Origin: Anaerolineales bacterium
Lineage (GTDB): Bacteria > Chloroflexota > Anaerolineae > Anaerolineales > Villigracilaceae
Assembly (NCBI GenBank): GCA_020847435.1
Contig: JADLBX010000043.1
Span: 1-49,032, forward strand
Direction: 5' to 3'
DNA: 49,032 nt
A program made the position numbers and the translations under genes. Under the pieces are notes generated by a model. That model saw only the letters and a program-made list of their open reading frames with translations, had not been told where the DNA came from and did not search any database. This document shows positions 33,345 through 42,661 of the stretch, one piece after another. Positions within the stretch are counted from its first letter, which is position 1; every line of letters starts with the position of its first letter.

Positions 33345-34643
33345 ATGAAAATCTTCCTCGACACCATCGGCTGTCGCCTCAATCAGGCTGAGATCGAAAG
33401 CATGGCGCGCGGGTTTCGCGCGGCAGGGCATGAGATCGTCGCCTCCGCCGAACTCGCCGAGTTGGCGGTCGTCAACACCTGCGCGGTGACGAACGACGCC
33501 GTCTCCGTTTCGCGCGGCAAGATTCGGCAAATTTCGCGCGCCGGTGTGAATGAGATCATTGCAACCGGTTGTTGGACGACGCTTCAGCCAAAAGAAGCGG
33601 CGGCCCTTCCCAACGTTCTTCAAATTGTGCCGAACTCTCAGAAAGATCAGTTGGTTGCTCAAACCCTCAAGCTTCCTCCTGCCTCGTTCATCCTTCATCC
33701 TTTCGATGCCGAACCTCTCAACCGCGTTCCTCTCCCCGGTCTGCATCGCCGCACGCGCGCCTTCATCAAAGTGCAGGACGGGTGCAACAATCAATGCACG
33801 TTTTGCATCACCACGGTGGCGCGCGGCGCAGCGCGCAGCCGCGCCGTCGCCGACGTGATTCAAGATATTCGATTCGCGCTCGACGGCGGCGCGAAAGAGA
33901 TCGTCCTCACCGGCGTACATCTCGGCTCGTGGGGCTACGACTTTGATTTGCATCTCACCGATCTCATCCAAGCCATCCTGCGCCAAACGGATACGCCGCG
34001 CTTGCGCCTCTCCTCACTCGAACCCTGGGATTTGCACGCGGACTTTTTCTCTCTTTGGACTGATGCCCGCCTCATGCCGCACTTACACCTGCCTCTCCAA
34101 GCGGGGAGCGACTCGACCCTCAAGCGGATGCGCCGCAACACGGACACATCCTCCTTCCGCGAACTGGTCGCCGCCGCGCGCGCAATGATTCCCGGTGTCG
34201 CCATCACCACCGACATTATCGCCGGCTTCCCCGGCGAAACCGAAGACGAGTTCGCGCAGACGCTTGAGTTTGTGCGCGCGATGAACTTCGCGGGCGGACA
34301 CGTCTTCACCTATTCGCCGCGACCCGGCACAGGCGCCGCGAAGATGAAGGGGCAAATCCAGCCCGAAGTGCGAAAGAAGCGGAATCACAGCCTGCACGAC
34401 GCGTTGGACGAATCCGCAAAATCGTATCGCGAGAAATTCGTCGGGCAGACGATGTCCGTGTTGTGGGAATCCACTTCCGAGATGGGCGAGCGCGGCTGGC
34501 TGATGGAAGGGCTGACTGAAAATTATCTGCGCGTGCAGGCATACTCCGCCTCGCCGCGTTGGAATGAAATTGACCGCGTCGCGCTCGCCGCGTGTGTCGA
34601 AGAAAAATTGCAAGGCACGATCCTGATGGAGGCATTTGCATGA
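33345..34643 (+). CDS. mtaB: MiaB-like tRNA methylthiotransferase (MtaB type)
   Basis: 432 aa. The UPF0004 N-terminal domain has three cluster cysteines (DTIGCRLNQAE, VVNTCAVTND, ATGCW), the radical SAM domain has CNNQCTFC, and a TRAM-like C-terminus follows. GCxxNQxE and LRLSSLEPWD place it closest to MtaB, which makes 2-methylthio-N6-threonylcarbamoyladenosine at position 37 of tRNAs; MiaB or RimO are less likely. The second cluster Cys spacing fits the family. No Shine-Dalgarno is visible; a -10-like CATATT lies 6 nt upstream. It overlaps the next folD by 4 bp. Confidence 0.9.
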   Translation: MKIFLDTIGCRLNQAEIESMARGFRAAGHEIVASAELAELAVVNTCAVTNDAVSVSRGKIRQISRAGVNEIIATGCWTTLQPKEAAALPNVLQIVPNSQKDQLVAQTLKLPPASFILHPFDAEPLNRVPLPGLHRRTRAFIKVQDGCNNQCTFCITTVARGAARSRAVADVIQDIRFALDGGAKEIVLTGVHLGSWGYDFDLHLTDLIQAILRQTDTPRLRLSSLEPWDLHADFFSLWTDARLMPHLHLPLQAGSDSTLKRMRRNTDTSSFRELVAAARAMIPGVAITTDIIAGFPGETEDEFAQTLEFVRAMNFAGGHVFTYSPRPGTGAAKMKGQIQPEVRKKRNHSLHDALDESAKSYREKFVGQTMSVLWESTSEMGERGWLMEGLTENYLRVQAYSASPRWNEIDRVALAACVEEKLQGTILMEAFA

Positions 34644-35518
34644 CCGCACAATTGATTGACGGAAAGGCGATCGCGGCGCAAGTGCGCGCCGAAGTCGCGG
34701 CGCGCGCGGCAAAACGGAACGCCGAGGGGAAACCCAAACCGACGCTTGCCACCGTGCTGGTCGGCGACCGCGCCGATTCGGCGGCGTACGTTTCGTCCAA
34801 ACAAAAAGCGTGCGCCGAGTTGGGCATGGGTTCGCTCAACCAGAGCCTGCCAGCGGATATTTCACAGGCTGAACTGGAAAAACTGATCGCCTCGCTGAAC
34901 GCCGACAAGTCGGTGCATGGGATTCTCGTGCAACTGCCCCTGCCTTCACACTTGAACGAGGAACGCGTCCTGCAACTCATCGGCGTCGAAAAAGACGTGG
35001 ACGGATTCTCGCCGATCAACATCGGGCGGCTGGCTCAACGCGGGCGCGAACCGCTGTTCGTGCCTTGCACCCCGGCTGGGTGCGTGTATTTATTGGATAA
35101 GTCCGGTGTGCAGATCGAGGGCGCGCACGCGGTGGTGTTGGGGCGTTCGAACATCGTCGGCATGCCCGCCGCGTTGTTGATGATGGCGCGCAACGCCACG
35201 GTGACGGTCTGCCATTCGCGCACGCAAGACCTGCCCGCGCTCGTGAAGCAGGCGGATATTTTGATCGTCGCCATCGGCAACGCCGAATTTGTACGCGGCG
35301 ATTGGATCAAACCTGGCGCGGCAGTAATTGATGTGGGGATCAACTCGAAACCCGACGCGACGAAGAAAAGCGGCTATCGTCTGGTGGGCGACGTCAACTT
35401 CGACGAGGCGAAGGAAGTGGCGGGGTGCATCACGCCCGTCCCCGGCGGGGTGGGACCGATGACCATCGCCATGCTGATGCAGAACACCCTCCGCGCGGCT
35501 GAAATTCAAGATGCGTAG
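34640..35518 (+). CDS. folD: Bifunctional methylenetetrahydrofolate dehydrogenase/cyclohydrolase
   Basis: 292 aa, the normal FolD length. Catalytic Y50 and K54 (AAYVSSKQKAC), the VQLPLPSH loop, KDVDGFSPINIG and ITPVPGGVGPMTIAML are all intact. It interconverts 5,10-methylene-, 5,10-methenyl- and 10-formyl-tetrahydrofolate in the cytosol. The start at 34640 overlaps the mtaB stop (ATGA), so the two are translationally coupled; an upstream in-frame start inside mtaB is rejected. It differs clearly from the altered paralogue at 15662. Confidence 0.95.
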   Translation: MTAQLIDGKAIAAQVRAEVAARAAKRNAEGKPKPTLATVLVGDRADSAAYVSSKQKACAELGMGSLNQSLPADISQAELEKLIASLNADKSVHGILVQLPLPSHLNEERVLQLIGVEKDVDGFSPINIGRLAQRGREPLFVPCTPAGCVYLLDKSGVQIEGAHAVVLGRSNIVGMPAALLMMARNATVTVCHSRTQDLPALVKQADILIVAIGNAEFVRGDWIKPGAAVIDVGINSKPDATKKSGYRLVGDVNFDEAKEVAGCITPVPGGVGPMTIAMLMQNTLRAAEIQDA

Positions 35519-35592
35519 CGGCTCCCACTGCCGCGCCAGCCGTCCCGTCGGCTTGAAGCGCAGCCTCCGCTTTTAACAGGCTTTTGCACTAT

Positions 35593-35619
35593 TTGTCACA
35601 GCCTCGGTTTTGATATACT
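35593..35619 (+). promoter_or_regulatory. Promoter of the Ser/Thr kinase gene
   Basis: TTGTCA (35593-35598), a 15-nt spacer and TATACT (35614-35619) preceded by TGA, an extended -10. The ATG lies 6 nt further on, so the message is probably leaderless. Confidence 0.55.
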
Positions 35620-35625
35620 TACGCC

Positions 35626-37620
35626 ATGTCTCCCGACAAAGTCGGCAGGTACAAGATTAAAGCGGAACTCGGGCGGGGCGGGATGGCGACGGTCTATCGC
35701 GCCCACGACCCGAGTTTTAATCGCGAGGTGGCGGTTAAAGTACTGCCGCCCGAGATGCTGCATAACCTGCTCACCCGCTCCCGCTTCAAACGGGAATTGA
35801 AACTGATCGCCTCGCTCGAACATCCCGCCATTGTGCCGGTCTACGATGTGGGCGAGGACGAGAGCCAGCCTTTCTTCGTGATGCGTTACATGTCCGGCGG
35901 CTCGCTGACGGACATGATCAAAAAGGGGCAATTTTCTTTGGCAGACGCGGCGTTGATCGTCGAACGCCTCGCCGCCGCGCTCGACTACGCCCACGCGCGC
36001 AAGGTCATCCATCGCGACATCAAACCCGATAACGTACTCTTCGACGGGAGCCACAACCCGTACCTCTCCGATTTCGGCGTGGCGAAGTTGACCGAATCGG
36101 CGGTCTCTGCCACCGGCGACGAAGTGATCGGCACGCCCGCCTACATTAGCCCGGAACAGGCGCGCGGCGAACAAGTAGACCGCCGCGCCGATATTTACGG
36201 ACTCGGCGCGATCCTGTATGAAATGTTGACCGGCGACCGCCCCTACAACGGCGAGACCGTGATCGGCATCGCGCTCCAACACGTCAACGATCCCATCCCC
36301 GACGTCCGAAAAATCAGGCCCGACCTGCCGCCCGAGGTGGAGACCATCATCAAAACCGCGCTGGCAAAAGACAAGAACCAACGCTACGCCACCGCGCTTG
36401 ACCTTGCCCGCGCCTTGAACCGCGCGGCATTCGGCGACGACAGGACCATCCCCGCCTCTGCCGCGTTGACCAACCGGCGGGCAGTCTCGCAAAGGAACGT
36501 CTGGATCGGCGCGAGCGCGTTGTTGTTGCTGATCCTGATCGGGATTTTCGCCCTGCGCGGACAAATCCCCTTTCTCGCGCCCGCTTCCACCCCGACGGGC
36601 AGTCTGGTCGCTAACCCGACAGCCGTTCCGCCCACCCACACGCCCATCCCAACGCCCACCACCAGCCCCGCCGCAACGGAAACGCTCCCCGCCCCTCCAC
36701 CCATCCCCGGCGGCGCGGACCAGGTTGCCTTTCTCTCGGGCAACGACCTGTATTTTATGAATATTGACGGAAGCGGGCTGATTCAGATCCGTGCGGATAA
36801 CTCTCCCAAATCGAACCTGCAATGGATTCCCGGCAACCGCCTGGTGTACCTGTCGCGCAATTGCGCGTTCATGGTCTATGGGGATACCAAACAAGTCGAA
36901 CAACTCGTTTGCTTCAATGCGAACGAGATCCTCGAAGGTTTCCGCGTTTCGCCGGACGGCAAATACGTCGCCATTAGCATCCAGCGCACGTTGAACATTT
37001 TCCCGTTCGACACCGAAGCCCTGAAGACGATGGACACCCGCTTCAACCTGATCGCCAGCAAGAAGAATTGTTTTTACAGCTCCTTCCCGTTCCGTGAGGC
37101 GCTCTGGTCGAAGGATGCCGCCCGCCTTGCCGTCCGCATTATTGACACCGAGTTGACCAATTCCGACCAGATCATCCTGGTGAGCGTGGATGTTTCCAAT
37201 TGCGCCAATATCGGAGTCACCCGCATAGATAAATTCCCCGGACTCAATTTTGGCTTTACGAACAAGGAAAGCACGAAACGCATTACCAGTTTCGACTGGA
37301 ACGGGGAGAACCTGTTCCTGTTGAACGACGATGTCCGCAATAACGGTTTTGGGGACCTGTATTTGTACGATAGCGCGACCTTGCAGGAGACGATCCTCAA
37401 CCCGATCGGCGGCGTCTGTTGTTACCGCGATGCGCGCTTTAGCCCGGACGGTAAATTCATCCTCTTTGCGTTCCAGCGCTGGGATAGCAGTGAGGTTATG
37501 TTGTATTACGTGTCGTTTGCCGATATCGCGGCCGGGAAGCCGCTTACGCCCATCGAACTCCCGGGCAGGTTTTTCTCCCAGCGCGACAGTCTCCAGCCCG
37601 CGTTACGTCCCGCTCCATAA
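35626..37620 (+). CDS. Transmembrane Ser/Thr protein kinase with extracytoplasmic propeller
   Basis: 664 aa. Hanks-type kinase domain (about 8-265): Gly-rich loop LGRGGMATVY, K38 in VAVKVL, catalytic HRDIKPDN with D131, DFG with D149, and GTPAYISPEQARGE. One transmembrane helix (about 288-308), a Thr/Pro-rich linker, then a TolB/WD-like region with VSPDGKYVAISI and FSPDGKFILFAFQ, which should be outside the membrane. The layout is that of a receptor kinase with a propeller as sensor. It has its own promoter and terminator. No phosphatase is adjacent. Confidence 0.93.
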   Translation: MSPDKVGRYKIKAELGRGGMATVYRAHDPSFNREVAVKVLPPEMLHNLLTRSRFKRELKLIASLEHPAIVPVYDVGEDESQPFFVMRYMSGGSLTDMIKKGQFSLADAALIVERLAAALDYAHARKVIHRDIKPDNVLFDGSHNPYLSDFGVAKLTESAVSATGDEVIGTPAYISPEQARGEQVDRRADIYGLGAILYEMLTGDRPYNGETVIGIALQHVNDPIPDVRKIRPDLPPEVETIIKTALAKDKNQRYATALDLARALNRAAFGDDRTIPASAALTNRRAVSQRNVWIGASALLLLILIGIFALRGQIPFLAPASTPTGSLVANPTAVPPTHTPIPTPTTSPAATETLPAPPPIPGGADQVAFLSGNDLYFMNIDGSGLIQIRADNSPKSNLQWIPGNRLVYLSRNCAFMVYGDTKQVEQLVCFNANEILEGFRVSPDGKYVAISIQRTLNIFPFDTEALKTMDTRFNLIASKKNCFYSSFPFREALWSKDAARLAVRIIDTELTNSDQIILVSVDVSNCANIGVTRIDKFPGLNFGFTNKESTKRITSFDWNGENLFLLNDDVRNNGFGDLYLYDSATLQETILNPIGGVCCYRDARFSPDGKFILFAFQRWDSSEVMLYYVSFADIAAGKPLTPIELPGRFFSQRDSLQPALRPAP

Positions 37621-37627
37621 CGAATGC

Positions 37628-37666
37628 AAAAAGCGGAAGGCAGTCATCATACTGCCTTCCGCTTTT
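37628..37666 (+). terminator. Rho-independent terminator of the Ser/Thr kinase gene
   Basis: Perfect stem AAAAGCGGAAGGCAGT with its complement around a 6-base loop, ending in TTTTT; symmetric, so it can also act on the minus strand. It lies 8 bp after the kinase stop. Confidence 0.92.
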
Positions 37667-37737
37667 TATTTACGCGCTGTAGAGCAATGGGGAATTTGTA
37701 ACGCGACATTTATGCCGCCATTGCATTGTGAGTTGAT

Positions 37738-38931
37738 TCACTCATACCTGAATCGCCAGACGCCGATACTGAAAAAGACTCCCGCGAACAGAATCAACAC
37801 GCCCGCTTCGGGGAGGATCTCCGCCACACCCGCGCCGCGCAGGAGCAGGTCGAGCAATCCCTGCATGGACCAATAGGTCGGGAAGATCTGCGCGATGGTT
37901 TGCATGAACGAGGGGAACAACTCCAGCGGATACCAGCACCCGCCCAGCATACCCATCAACATCCCAGCCATGATGCTCAAACCCACAGCCTGTCCTTCGG
38001 ACTTGATGAACGTTCCCATCGCAGTTCCAATGGATGCGGCGGCGAGCGCTGAACAGATGAGGATGATGTACACGCCCAGCGGGTTTCCCCAATTGAGTTT
38101 GAACGCGAAGTAAGCGAACAAAACCAACAGCGTCATTTGGATAAGCGCCATCACAACCTGACCAGAGATCGTGCCAAGTAAAAATGTCGCTTTGCTGGTT
38201 GGGGTGGTGAGGATGCGGCGCAGGGTTCCCTGTTGTCTTTCGTACGCGAACAACGCCGAGATTCCAAACAGCGGAATGAACACCCACGTGATCAACTGTC
38301 CCGCCGAAACGTTTGCCTGCGGATCATAGTCAAAGTCATCGGGTGTGTTGCCTTGAACCACCGTTACGCGTTCGGGCGAGTCGGCTTGCAGTGACTTGGC
38401 GAGTTCCAGCGCTTGAGCGAAATATGCCTGCTCATCTTCGGCGGATTCAAACGTGCCGCGAGCTTTGGCTTCGTCCACTGCCATGTTTGCCGCGCTGACA
38501 ACACTGCTCACGCGTCGGATGGCGGTATCCACGGCGCGTTCCGCAATGGAGGCGTCGAGGTTGTTCGGCGGCTGTCGGAAATCCAGTTGAGCGGTACCGT
38601 TTTGAATCGCTTGCATGTCCAACCCCGCAGGGATGACCAACACCGCTGTTGCCTCTCGTGCGTCGAATTGCTCCTCCGCTTCTTCCAACGACAGCACGTC
38701 TGGTCTCACCGAGGTTGAATTCTCTAATTCTCTAATGATCTCTTGTGAGATCGTCGTGTTCGCCTGATCCACAACCACGAGTCGGATGCGGTTATCTTCG
38801 TCGCCCGTCGGCACGCCGCCTGCGAAGATGAACGTGAAGACGATCGGCAGGACGATGAAGAACAGCCACTCCGATGGGCTGGAGAAGCGGATGATGGCGT
38901 CTTTCCATGCAATGGCTAGGATTTTTTGCAT
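37738..38931 (-). CDS. ABC-2 type exporter permease 1
   Basis: 397 aa of the ABC2_membrane_3 (YhgN/CcmB-like export) layout: one N-terminal helix (about 20-38), a large extracytoplasmic region of about 130 residues, then five helices (about 205-395). GTLRRILTTPTSKATFLLG is the amphipathic coupling segment typical of the family. The start at 38931 (MQKILAIAWKD) is chosen over an ATG 39 bp upstream because AAGGAAC precedes it. Partner of permease 2 and the ATPase upstream; the substrate is unknown. Confidence 0.9.
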   Translation of the reverse strand: MQKILAIAWKDAIIRFSSPSEWLFFIVLPIVFTFIFAGGVPTGDEDNRIRLVVVDQANTTISQEIIRELENSTSVRPDVLSLEEAEEQFDAREATAVLVIPAGLDMQAIQNGTAQLDFRQPPNNLDASIAERAVDTAIRRVSSVVSAANMAVDEAKARGTFESAEDEQAYFAQALELAKSLQADSPERVTVVQGNTPDDFDYDPQANVSAGQLITWVFIPLFGISALFAYERQQGTLRRILTTPTSKATFLLGTISGQVVMALIQMTLLVLFAYFAFKLNWGNPLGVYIILICSALAAASIGTAMGTFIKSEGQAVGLSIMAGMLMGMLGGCWYPLELFPSFMQTIAQIFPTYWSMQGLLDLLLRGAGVAEILPEAGVLILFAGVFFSIGVWRFRYE

Positions 38932-38946
38932 TTTTTTAGTTCCTTT

Positions 38947-39091
38947 AAACACGAAGGACACGAAGTACACAAAGTTTGGTTGAGCGATGATTGTGATTCT
39001 TTGTTTAAGACAATCACGAAAGATGGTCGAGAAGAAGGCATCTTGTTGCGCCGTGTATTAAACCTTTGTGACCGTTGTGTCCTTTGTGTTT
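38947..39091. repeat. Inverted repeat between the two permease genes
   Basis: Arm 38947-38977 begins AAACACGAAGGACACGAAG; its mirror, 39060-39091, reads AAACACAAAGGACACAACG on the other strand. The arms match at roughly 25 of 31 positions and enclose about 80 bp without a gene. It may be a small foldback element. Confidence 0.7.
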
Positions 39092-39096
39092 GAATC

Positions 39097-40356
39097 TCAC
39101 TTTTGAATCAGATTCTTTCTGCCGAACAACGCGGCAGAGATCAGGAAGAGGAGAATGCCCATCGTGAGCAGGGCAAGTATCGGCGGGGAAAGAAGCGTGA
39201 GCGTCCCGCCGAGGGCGAGGGTGAGGAATCCATCCATCGCCCAGGCATTGGGAGTGATTCTGCCGATCGTCTGAATAATGGCGGGCAAATTATCAAGTTG
39301 GATAAAACTCCCGCCGAGCATGGCGAAGATCAACATCACAGCCGAACCGACGCTTCCGATTTGCGCGGGCGTGCGGGCGAGGGCGGTGATCAACAAACCC
39401 CAGCCCGTCGCGCCGAAGACTGCGACAAGCACGAGCAGGATGACGCTCAGCGTATTGCCCCAGTTCAATCCGAAAAATAATGTGGAGGCGCCGATGAGAA
39501 TCAGCATTTGCGCCGCGCCCATGAGGAAGATGCCGAACACTTTGCCGCCCAACACCTGCGTCGAGTTGGTGGGCGAGACGAGCAAACGCGGCAGTGTGCC
39601 TTCCGCTTTTTCGGCAAGGATCGAACGCCCGCCATAACTAACGGTGTACATCAAAAACATCAACGCCATGCCTGGCGCAAAATATGCGAGCGCGTTGAAC
39701 TCGTTCGCTTCTTCTTCGCTGGTGGATGTGTTCAACGTGATGGCGGTCGCTTCGTTGCCGTTAGCGGCAGCGCTTTGTAAACGCTCGCCTATCTCCTCGC
39801 CGACTTGATTCGCATCCTGCGGTTGGATTCGTCCGCTGGCGAGCAATTGCGTTATGGTCGTTACGCCGCCGAGTCGCATTTCATCGAGCCGCGCCAGAAA
39901 GCCGTCGAGAATCGCTTTGACGATTCCCGCGCTGGTGGGGCGCGACGGGTTTGAATAAAATTCGATCGTCAGTTCTTCGTTTGGCGCAGCGTTGCCTTGC
40001 GGGATGACGCTTTGCGTGAACCCCGCTGGGATGATGATCGCCGCCGCGACTTCATCTTCATCCACTTGACGACGAGCCGCTTCGGGGTCCTGACTTGAGG
40101 CTGGTTCGACCAAATCAGCCAGATCGTCCGAGTTGAAGATGTCCACGAGCGCGTTGCCCAGCGAATCGTTATCGAGGTTGACGATCACGACGGGGATGTC
40201 CGAAATTCCGCTGTTGTTGTCGCCGCTGAATTGCCCAGTGACGAGTCCCATGCCGAGCGTGAGCAGGAACGGCGTGAGCAACATGAGCAACAACGCAGCG
40301 CGGTCGCGGAACATGAGTTTGAGGTCTTTGAGACCGATGAGGAGGAGTTTGAGCAT
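39097..40356 (-). CDS. ABC-2 type exporter permease 2
   Basis: 419 aa with the same layout as permease 1: helix 1 (about 20-42), an extracytoplasmic domain, and five C-terminal helices, with the coupling segment EGTLPRLLVSPTNSTQVLGG. Two non-identical permeases suggest a heterodimeric exporter. It follows the ATPase gene after 89 bp that hold imperfect direct repeats of GTGTACGTGT-like sequence and no gene. Confidence 0.9.
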   Translation of the reverse strand: MLKLLLIGLKDLKLMFRDRAALLLMLLTPFLLTLGMGLVTGQFSGDNNSGISDIPVVIVNLDNDSLGNALVDIFNSDDLADLVEPASSQDPEAARRQVDEDEVAAAIIIPAGFTQSVIPQGNAAPNEELTIEFYSNPSRPTSAGIVKAILDGFLARLDEMRLGGVTTITQLLASGRIQPQDANQVGEEIGERLQSAAANGNEATAITLNTSTSEEEANEFNALAYFAPGMALMFLMYTVSYGGRSILAEKAEGTLPRLLVSPTNSTQVLGGKVFGIFLMGAAQMLILIGASTLFFGLNWGNTLSVILLVLVAVFGATGWGLLITALARTPAQIGSVGSAVMLIFAMLGGSFIQLDNLPAIIQTIGRITPNAWAMDGFLTLALGGTLTLLSPPILALLTMGILLFLISAALFGRKNLIQK

Positions 40357-40445
40357 GGGAGTCTCTGTGTGCCTTGTTTACGTGTTTCCGTGTGTACGTG
40401 TATACAAAGTAGGCAAGTACACAAGTAGACACGTAGACATGGAAA

Positions 40446-41390
40446 TCAATCGCGTAGCGCTCTCCCCGTTAAGTTGAGAAACACCGCTTCGAGATTCGGC
40501 TCGCGGATGTCCATCGAGCGGATGCGGATGCCGCGCTCGTTGGCTTGGGTCACGACCGCCGCCAAAATATCTTTCGCATCCGATGTGATGACGCTCACTT
40601 CATTGTCCGTCACGTCCGCTTTTTGCACGCCATCCACACTGCGGATGGCTTTGGCAAGCGCTTCGGGGTCTTCGTTTTCGCCGATGTGCAGGATGAGCGT
40701 TTCAGTCTGCCCAACTTGCTTGGTGAGTTCATCTTGCGTGCCGAGGGCGATAAGTTCGCCGTGGTCAATGATGCCGACGCGGTCGGAGAGTTCCTGCGCC
40801 TCTTCCATGTAATGCGTGGTGTATAACACTGTCATGCCCTGCTCGTTTAGGTCTTTGACCGTATCGAGGATAGCGCGGCGCGACTGCGGGTCAATGCCGA
40901 CGGTGGGCTCGTCCATGAAGAGAAGCCGAGGTTTGTGAAGCAGACCCACTCCGATGTTGACGCGGCGTTTCATCCCGCCTGAGTAAGTTTTGACGCGGTT
41001 CTTCGCTTTATCCGCCAAACCGATCTGATCCAACACTTCGTCCACGCGGCTGTTGAGGGATTTGCCTCCGAGCCCGTACATCTGCCCCCAAAAGACGAGG
41101 TTCTCTTTTGCGGTGAGGTCTTCATACAGCGCGAGGTCTTGCGGCACGACTCCGATCACCTGCTTGACCGCCATCGGGTCTTTCGTGATGGAATGCCCGC
41201 CGATGGTCGCATCGCCCGAGGTGGGCGTGTACAAGGTGGAGAGCATCGAAATGGTCGTGGTCTTCCCCGCGCCGTTCGGACCGAGCAGGCTGAAGATTTC
41301 TCCTTCTTTGATATCGAAGGTTACCCCTTTCACGGCGGTGAAGTCACCGTATTTTTTGACAAGGTTTTGAGATTCGAGAATGGCGGGCAT
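40446..41390 (-). CDS. ABC exporter ATPase (DrrA-like)
   Basis: 314 aa. Walker A GPNGAGKTTTISML, Q-loop region VVPQDLALYEDLT, signature YSGGMKRRVNIG, Walker B LLFMDEPTVGID and the switch His in YTTHYMEEAQ are all present, followed by a C-terminal accessory domain (about 225-310) found in the DrrA family. It powers the two permeases downstream. AAGAGGAGAAA precedes the ATG. A truncated second copy of its 5' end and leader is found at 44731-44897. Confidence 0.95.
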   Translation of the reverse strand: MPAILESQNLVKKYGDFTAVKGVTFDIKEGEIFSLLGPNGAGKTTTISMLSTLYTPTSGDATIGGHSITKDPMAVKQVIGVVPQDLALYEDLTAKENLVFWGQMYGLGGKSLNSRVDEVLDQIGLADKAKNRVKTYSGGMKRRVNIGVGLLHKPRLLFMDEPTVGIDPQSRRAILDTVKDLNEQGMTVLYTTHYMEEAQELSDRVGIIDHGELIALGTQDELTKQVGQTETLILHIGENEDPEALAKAIRSVDGVQKADVTDNEVSVITSDAKDILAAVVTQANERGIRIRSMDIREPNLEAVFLNLTGRALRD

Positions 41391-41492
41391 GTGTTTCTCC
41401 TCTTGCGTTTGCGTTATGGATGTCTACGAGGAAATCGGGGATCGAGTTTCATTTTACACAGAATTTAGTCCTTGATCGGCGGAATAAGAAGT

Positions 41493-41521
41493 CCTCCCGC
41501 GTGATCTAATCACGCGGGAGG
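41493..41521 (-). terminator. Hairpin after the LiaI-like gene, possible terminator
   Basis: Perfect 12-bp stem CCTCCCGCGTGA with its complement (41493-41504, 41510-41521). The minus-strand tract after it (ACTTCTTATT) is only moderately T-rich. A degraded copy of the same hairpin is at 44866-44894. Confidence 0.6.
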
Positions 41522-41530
41522 TTGAAGGGT

Positions 41531-41911
41531 TTATTCCGTGCGCGAACGACCAAAGATCATACCCAAGCCAATGATGATCATAATGGCGGGCCAGAACAGG
41601 TTCCAGTTGAAATCCCAGCCGTTGCCGCTCAGCAAGTTAACCATCAAACCGAGCATGAGCAGGCTGATCAATGCGGGCATCATTACGCCCATATCGAAAA
41701 GATTGTTCGTGGCGCGATAGCGGTGATAGGCGCCGTTGAGCGAGCCGATGGCGGGGAACAGGATGAACAGCGCCCACCAGTTGAATTGGATGGACAGCAA
41801 ACCTGTTTGATTAAGCAGGACGAGCGCCCCGCCGCCGATAAACGCCAGACCGATCCACAGGTTGGATGAAGTTCCCCAGTTGCGTTTGCTGTTATCGTTG
41901 ATTGCGTTCAT
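41531..41911 (-). CDS. LiaI/LiaF-type transmembrane protein (DUF5668-like)
   Basis: 126 aa with four helices (about 18-36, 43-60, 75-95, 102-119) and the repeated W-x-L-F-I-L-x-P and F-W-P-x-x-I-I-x-x-G pattern of the LiaI/LiaF-like transmembrane family, which is linked to cell-envelope stress responses. AAGGAGAAA precedes the ATG. It lies between the ABC ATPase and the two-component pair. Its promoter module is nearly the same as that of the CPBP protease gene, so both are probably controlled together. Confidence 0.8.
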   Translation of the reverse strand: MNAINDNSKRNWGTSSNLWIGLAFIGGGALVLLNQTGLLSIQFNWWALFILFPAIGSLNGAYHRYRATNNLFDMGVMMPALISLLMLGLMVNLLSGNGWDFNWNLFWPAIMIIIGLGMIFGRSRTE

Positions 41912-41947
41912 TTTCTTTCTCCTTGATTAGTTGGTTTTGATGCATGA

Positions 41948-42025
41948 ATTGTAGAGTACTTTGATTCACGTGTCATCAAGTGAAAGATGGATTTCGCTAT
42001 CAATCAAAAGTTGGATAGAGGCTGT
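41948..42025 (-). promoter_or_regulatory. Promoter and upstream module of the LiaI-like gene
   Basis: Minus strand: -35 ATGACA (41971-41976), 17 nt, -10 TACAAT (41948-41953). Upstream to 42025 lies a stretch beginning ATCCAACTTTTGATTGAT and running through a CCATCT block to TTGATGACA; it recurs at 44650-44723 before the CPBP gene. The position suits an activator such as the neighbouring NarL-type regulator. Confidence 0.75.
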
Positions 42026-42034
42026 GAGAGAGGT

Positions 42035-42661
42035 TTATGATATTTTGATGATCTTCCTTTTTACCGCTTCGGTGACTGCCGCTGTGCGGTCGGTCACTTC
42101 CAATTTAGAAAAGATATGGACGAAATGGGATTTAACAGTCGCTTCGGTGATGAATAATTTCCTTGCAATTTCTTTGTTGGGATTTCCCTGCGATGCAAGC
42201 TCCAACACCTCGATCTCACGGCTGCTCAGGACATTTTTAGAAGGGTTTGCCAAACGCTGCGTTACTTTTTCCGCCACACGGGGCGCAAGCGACATTTCGC
42301 CGCTGGCTACATTGCGCACCGCTTGAAATAGTTGTTCTGGAGGAGTGTCTTTGAGTAAATAACCGATGGCTCCCGCTTCGAGAGCAGGGAGGATGTCGGC
42401 GTCTGTTCCATACGTAGTCAGCACTAAGATGTTTGCTTTTGGCAACTTCTCTCGAATCAACTTGATCGCCCCTAGTCCGTCTAAAACGGGCATTTGCAGA
42501 TCTATGAGAATCAAATCTGGAACAAGCGAAATTGCCGATCTGACGGCTTCTTCGCCATTGTCTGCCTCGCCTACTATTTCAAAATCTGATTGCGAGGATA
42601 GTAATGCCCGCAACCCACTGCGGACAATCGGATGGTCATCCGTGATGATTATCTTGATCAT
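42035..42661 (-). CDS. NarL/LiaR-family response regulator
   Basis: 208 aa. Receiver domain with D8/D9, phospho-acceptor D54 in LILIDLQMP and the Lys of YLLKD; C-terminal LuxR-type HTH (about 142-200) with LSSREIEVLELASQGNPNKEIARKL-like spacing and ITEATVKSHFVHIFSKL. The start at 42661 (MIKIIITDD) is where the family begins; the gene overlaps the kinase stop by 26 bp, so translation is coupled. Its likely targets are the two duplicated promoter modules at 41948 and 44650. Confidence 0.93.
   Translation of the reverse strand: MIKIIITDDHPIVRSGLRALLSSQSDFEIVGEADNGEEAVRSAISLVPDLILIDLQMPVLDGLGAIKLIREKLPKANILVLTTYGTDADILPALEAGAIGYLLKDTPPEQLFQAVRNVASGEMSLAPRVAEKVTQRLANPSKNVLSSREIEVLELASQGNPNKEIARKLFITEATVKSHFVHIFSKLEVTDRTAAVTEAVKRKIIKIS

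Noticed and set aside
40357-40445. Possible small RNA or repeat array between ATPase and permease genes
   Set aside because: Only imperfect GTGTACGTGT-like direct repeats; no promoter, terminator or stable fold that I can defend.
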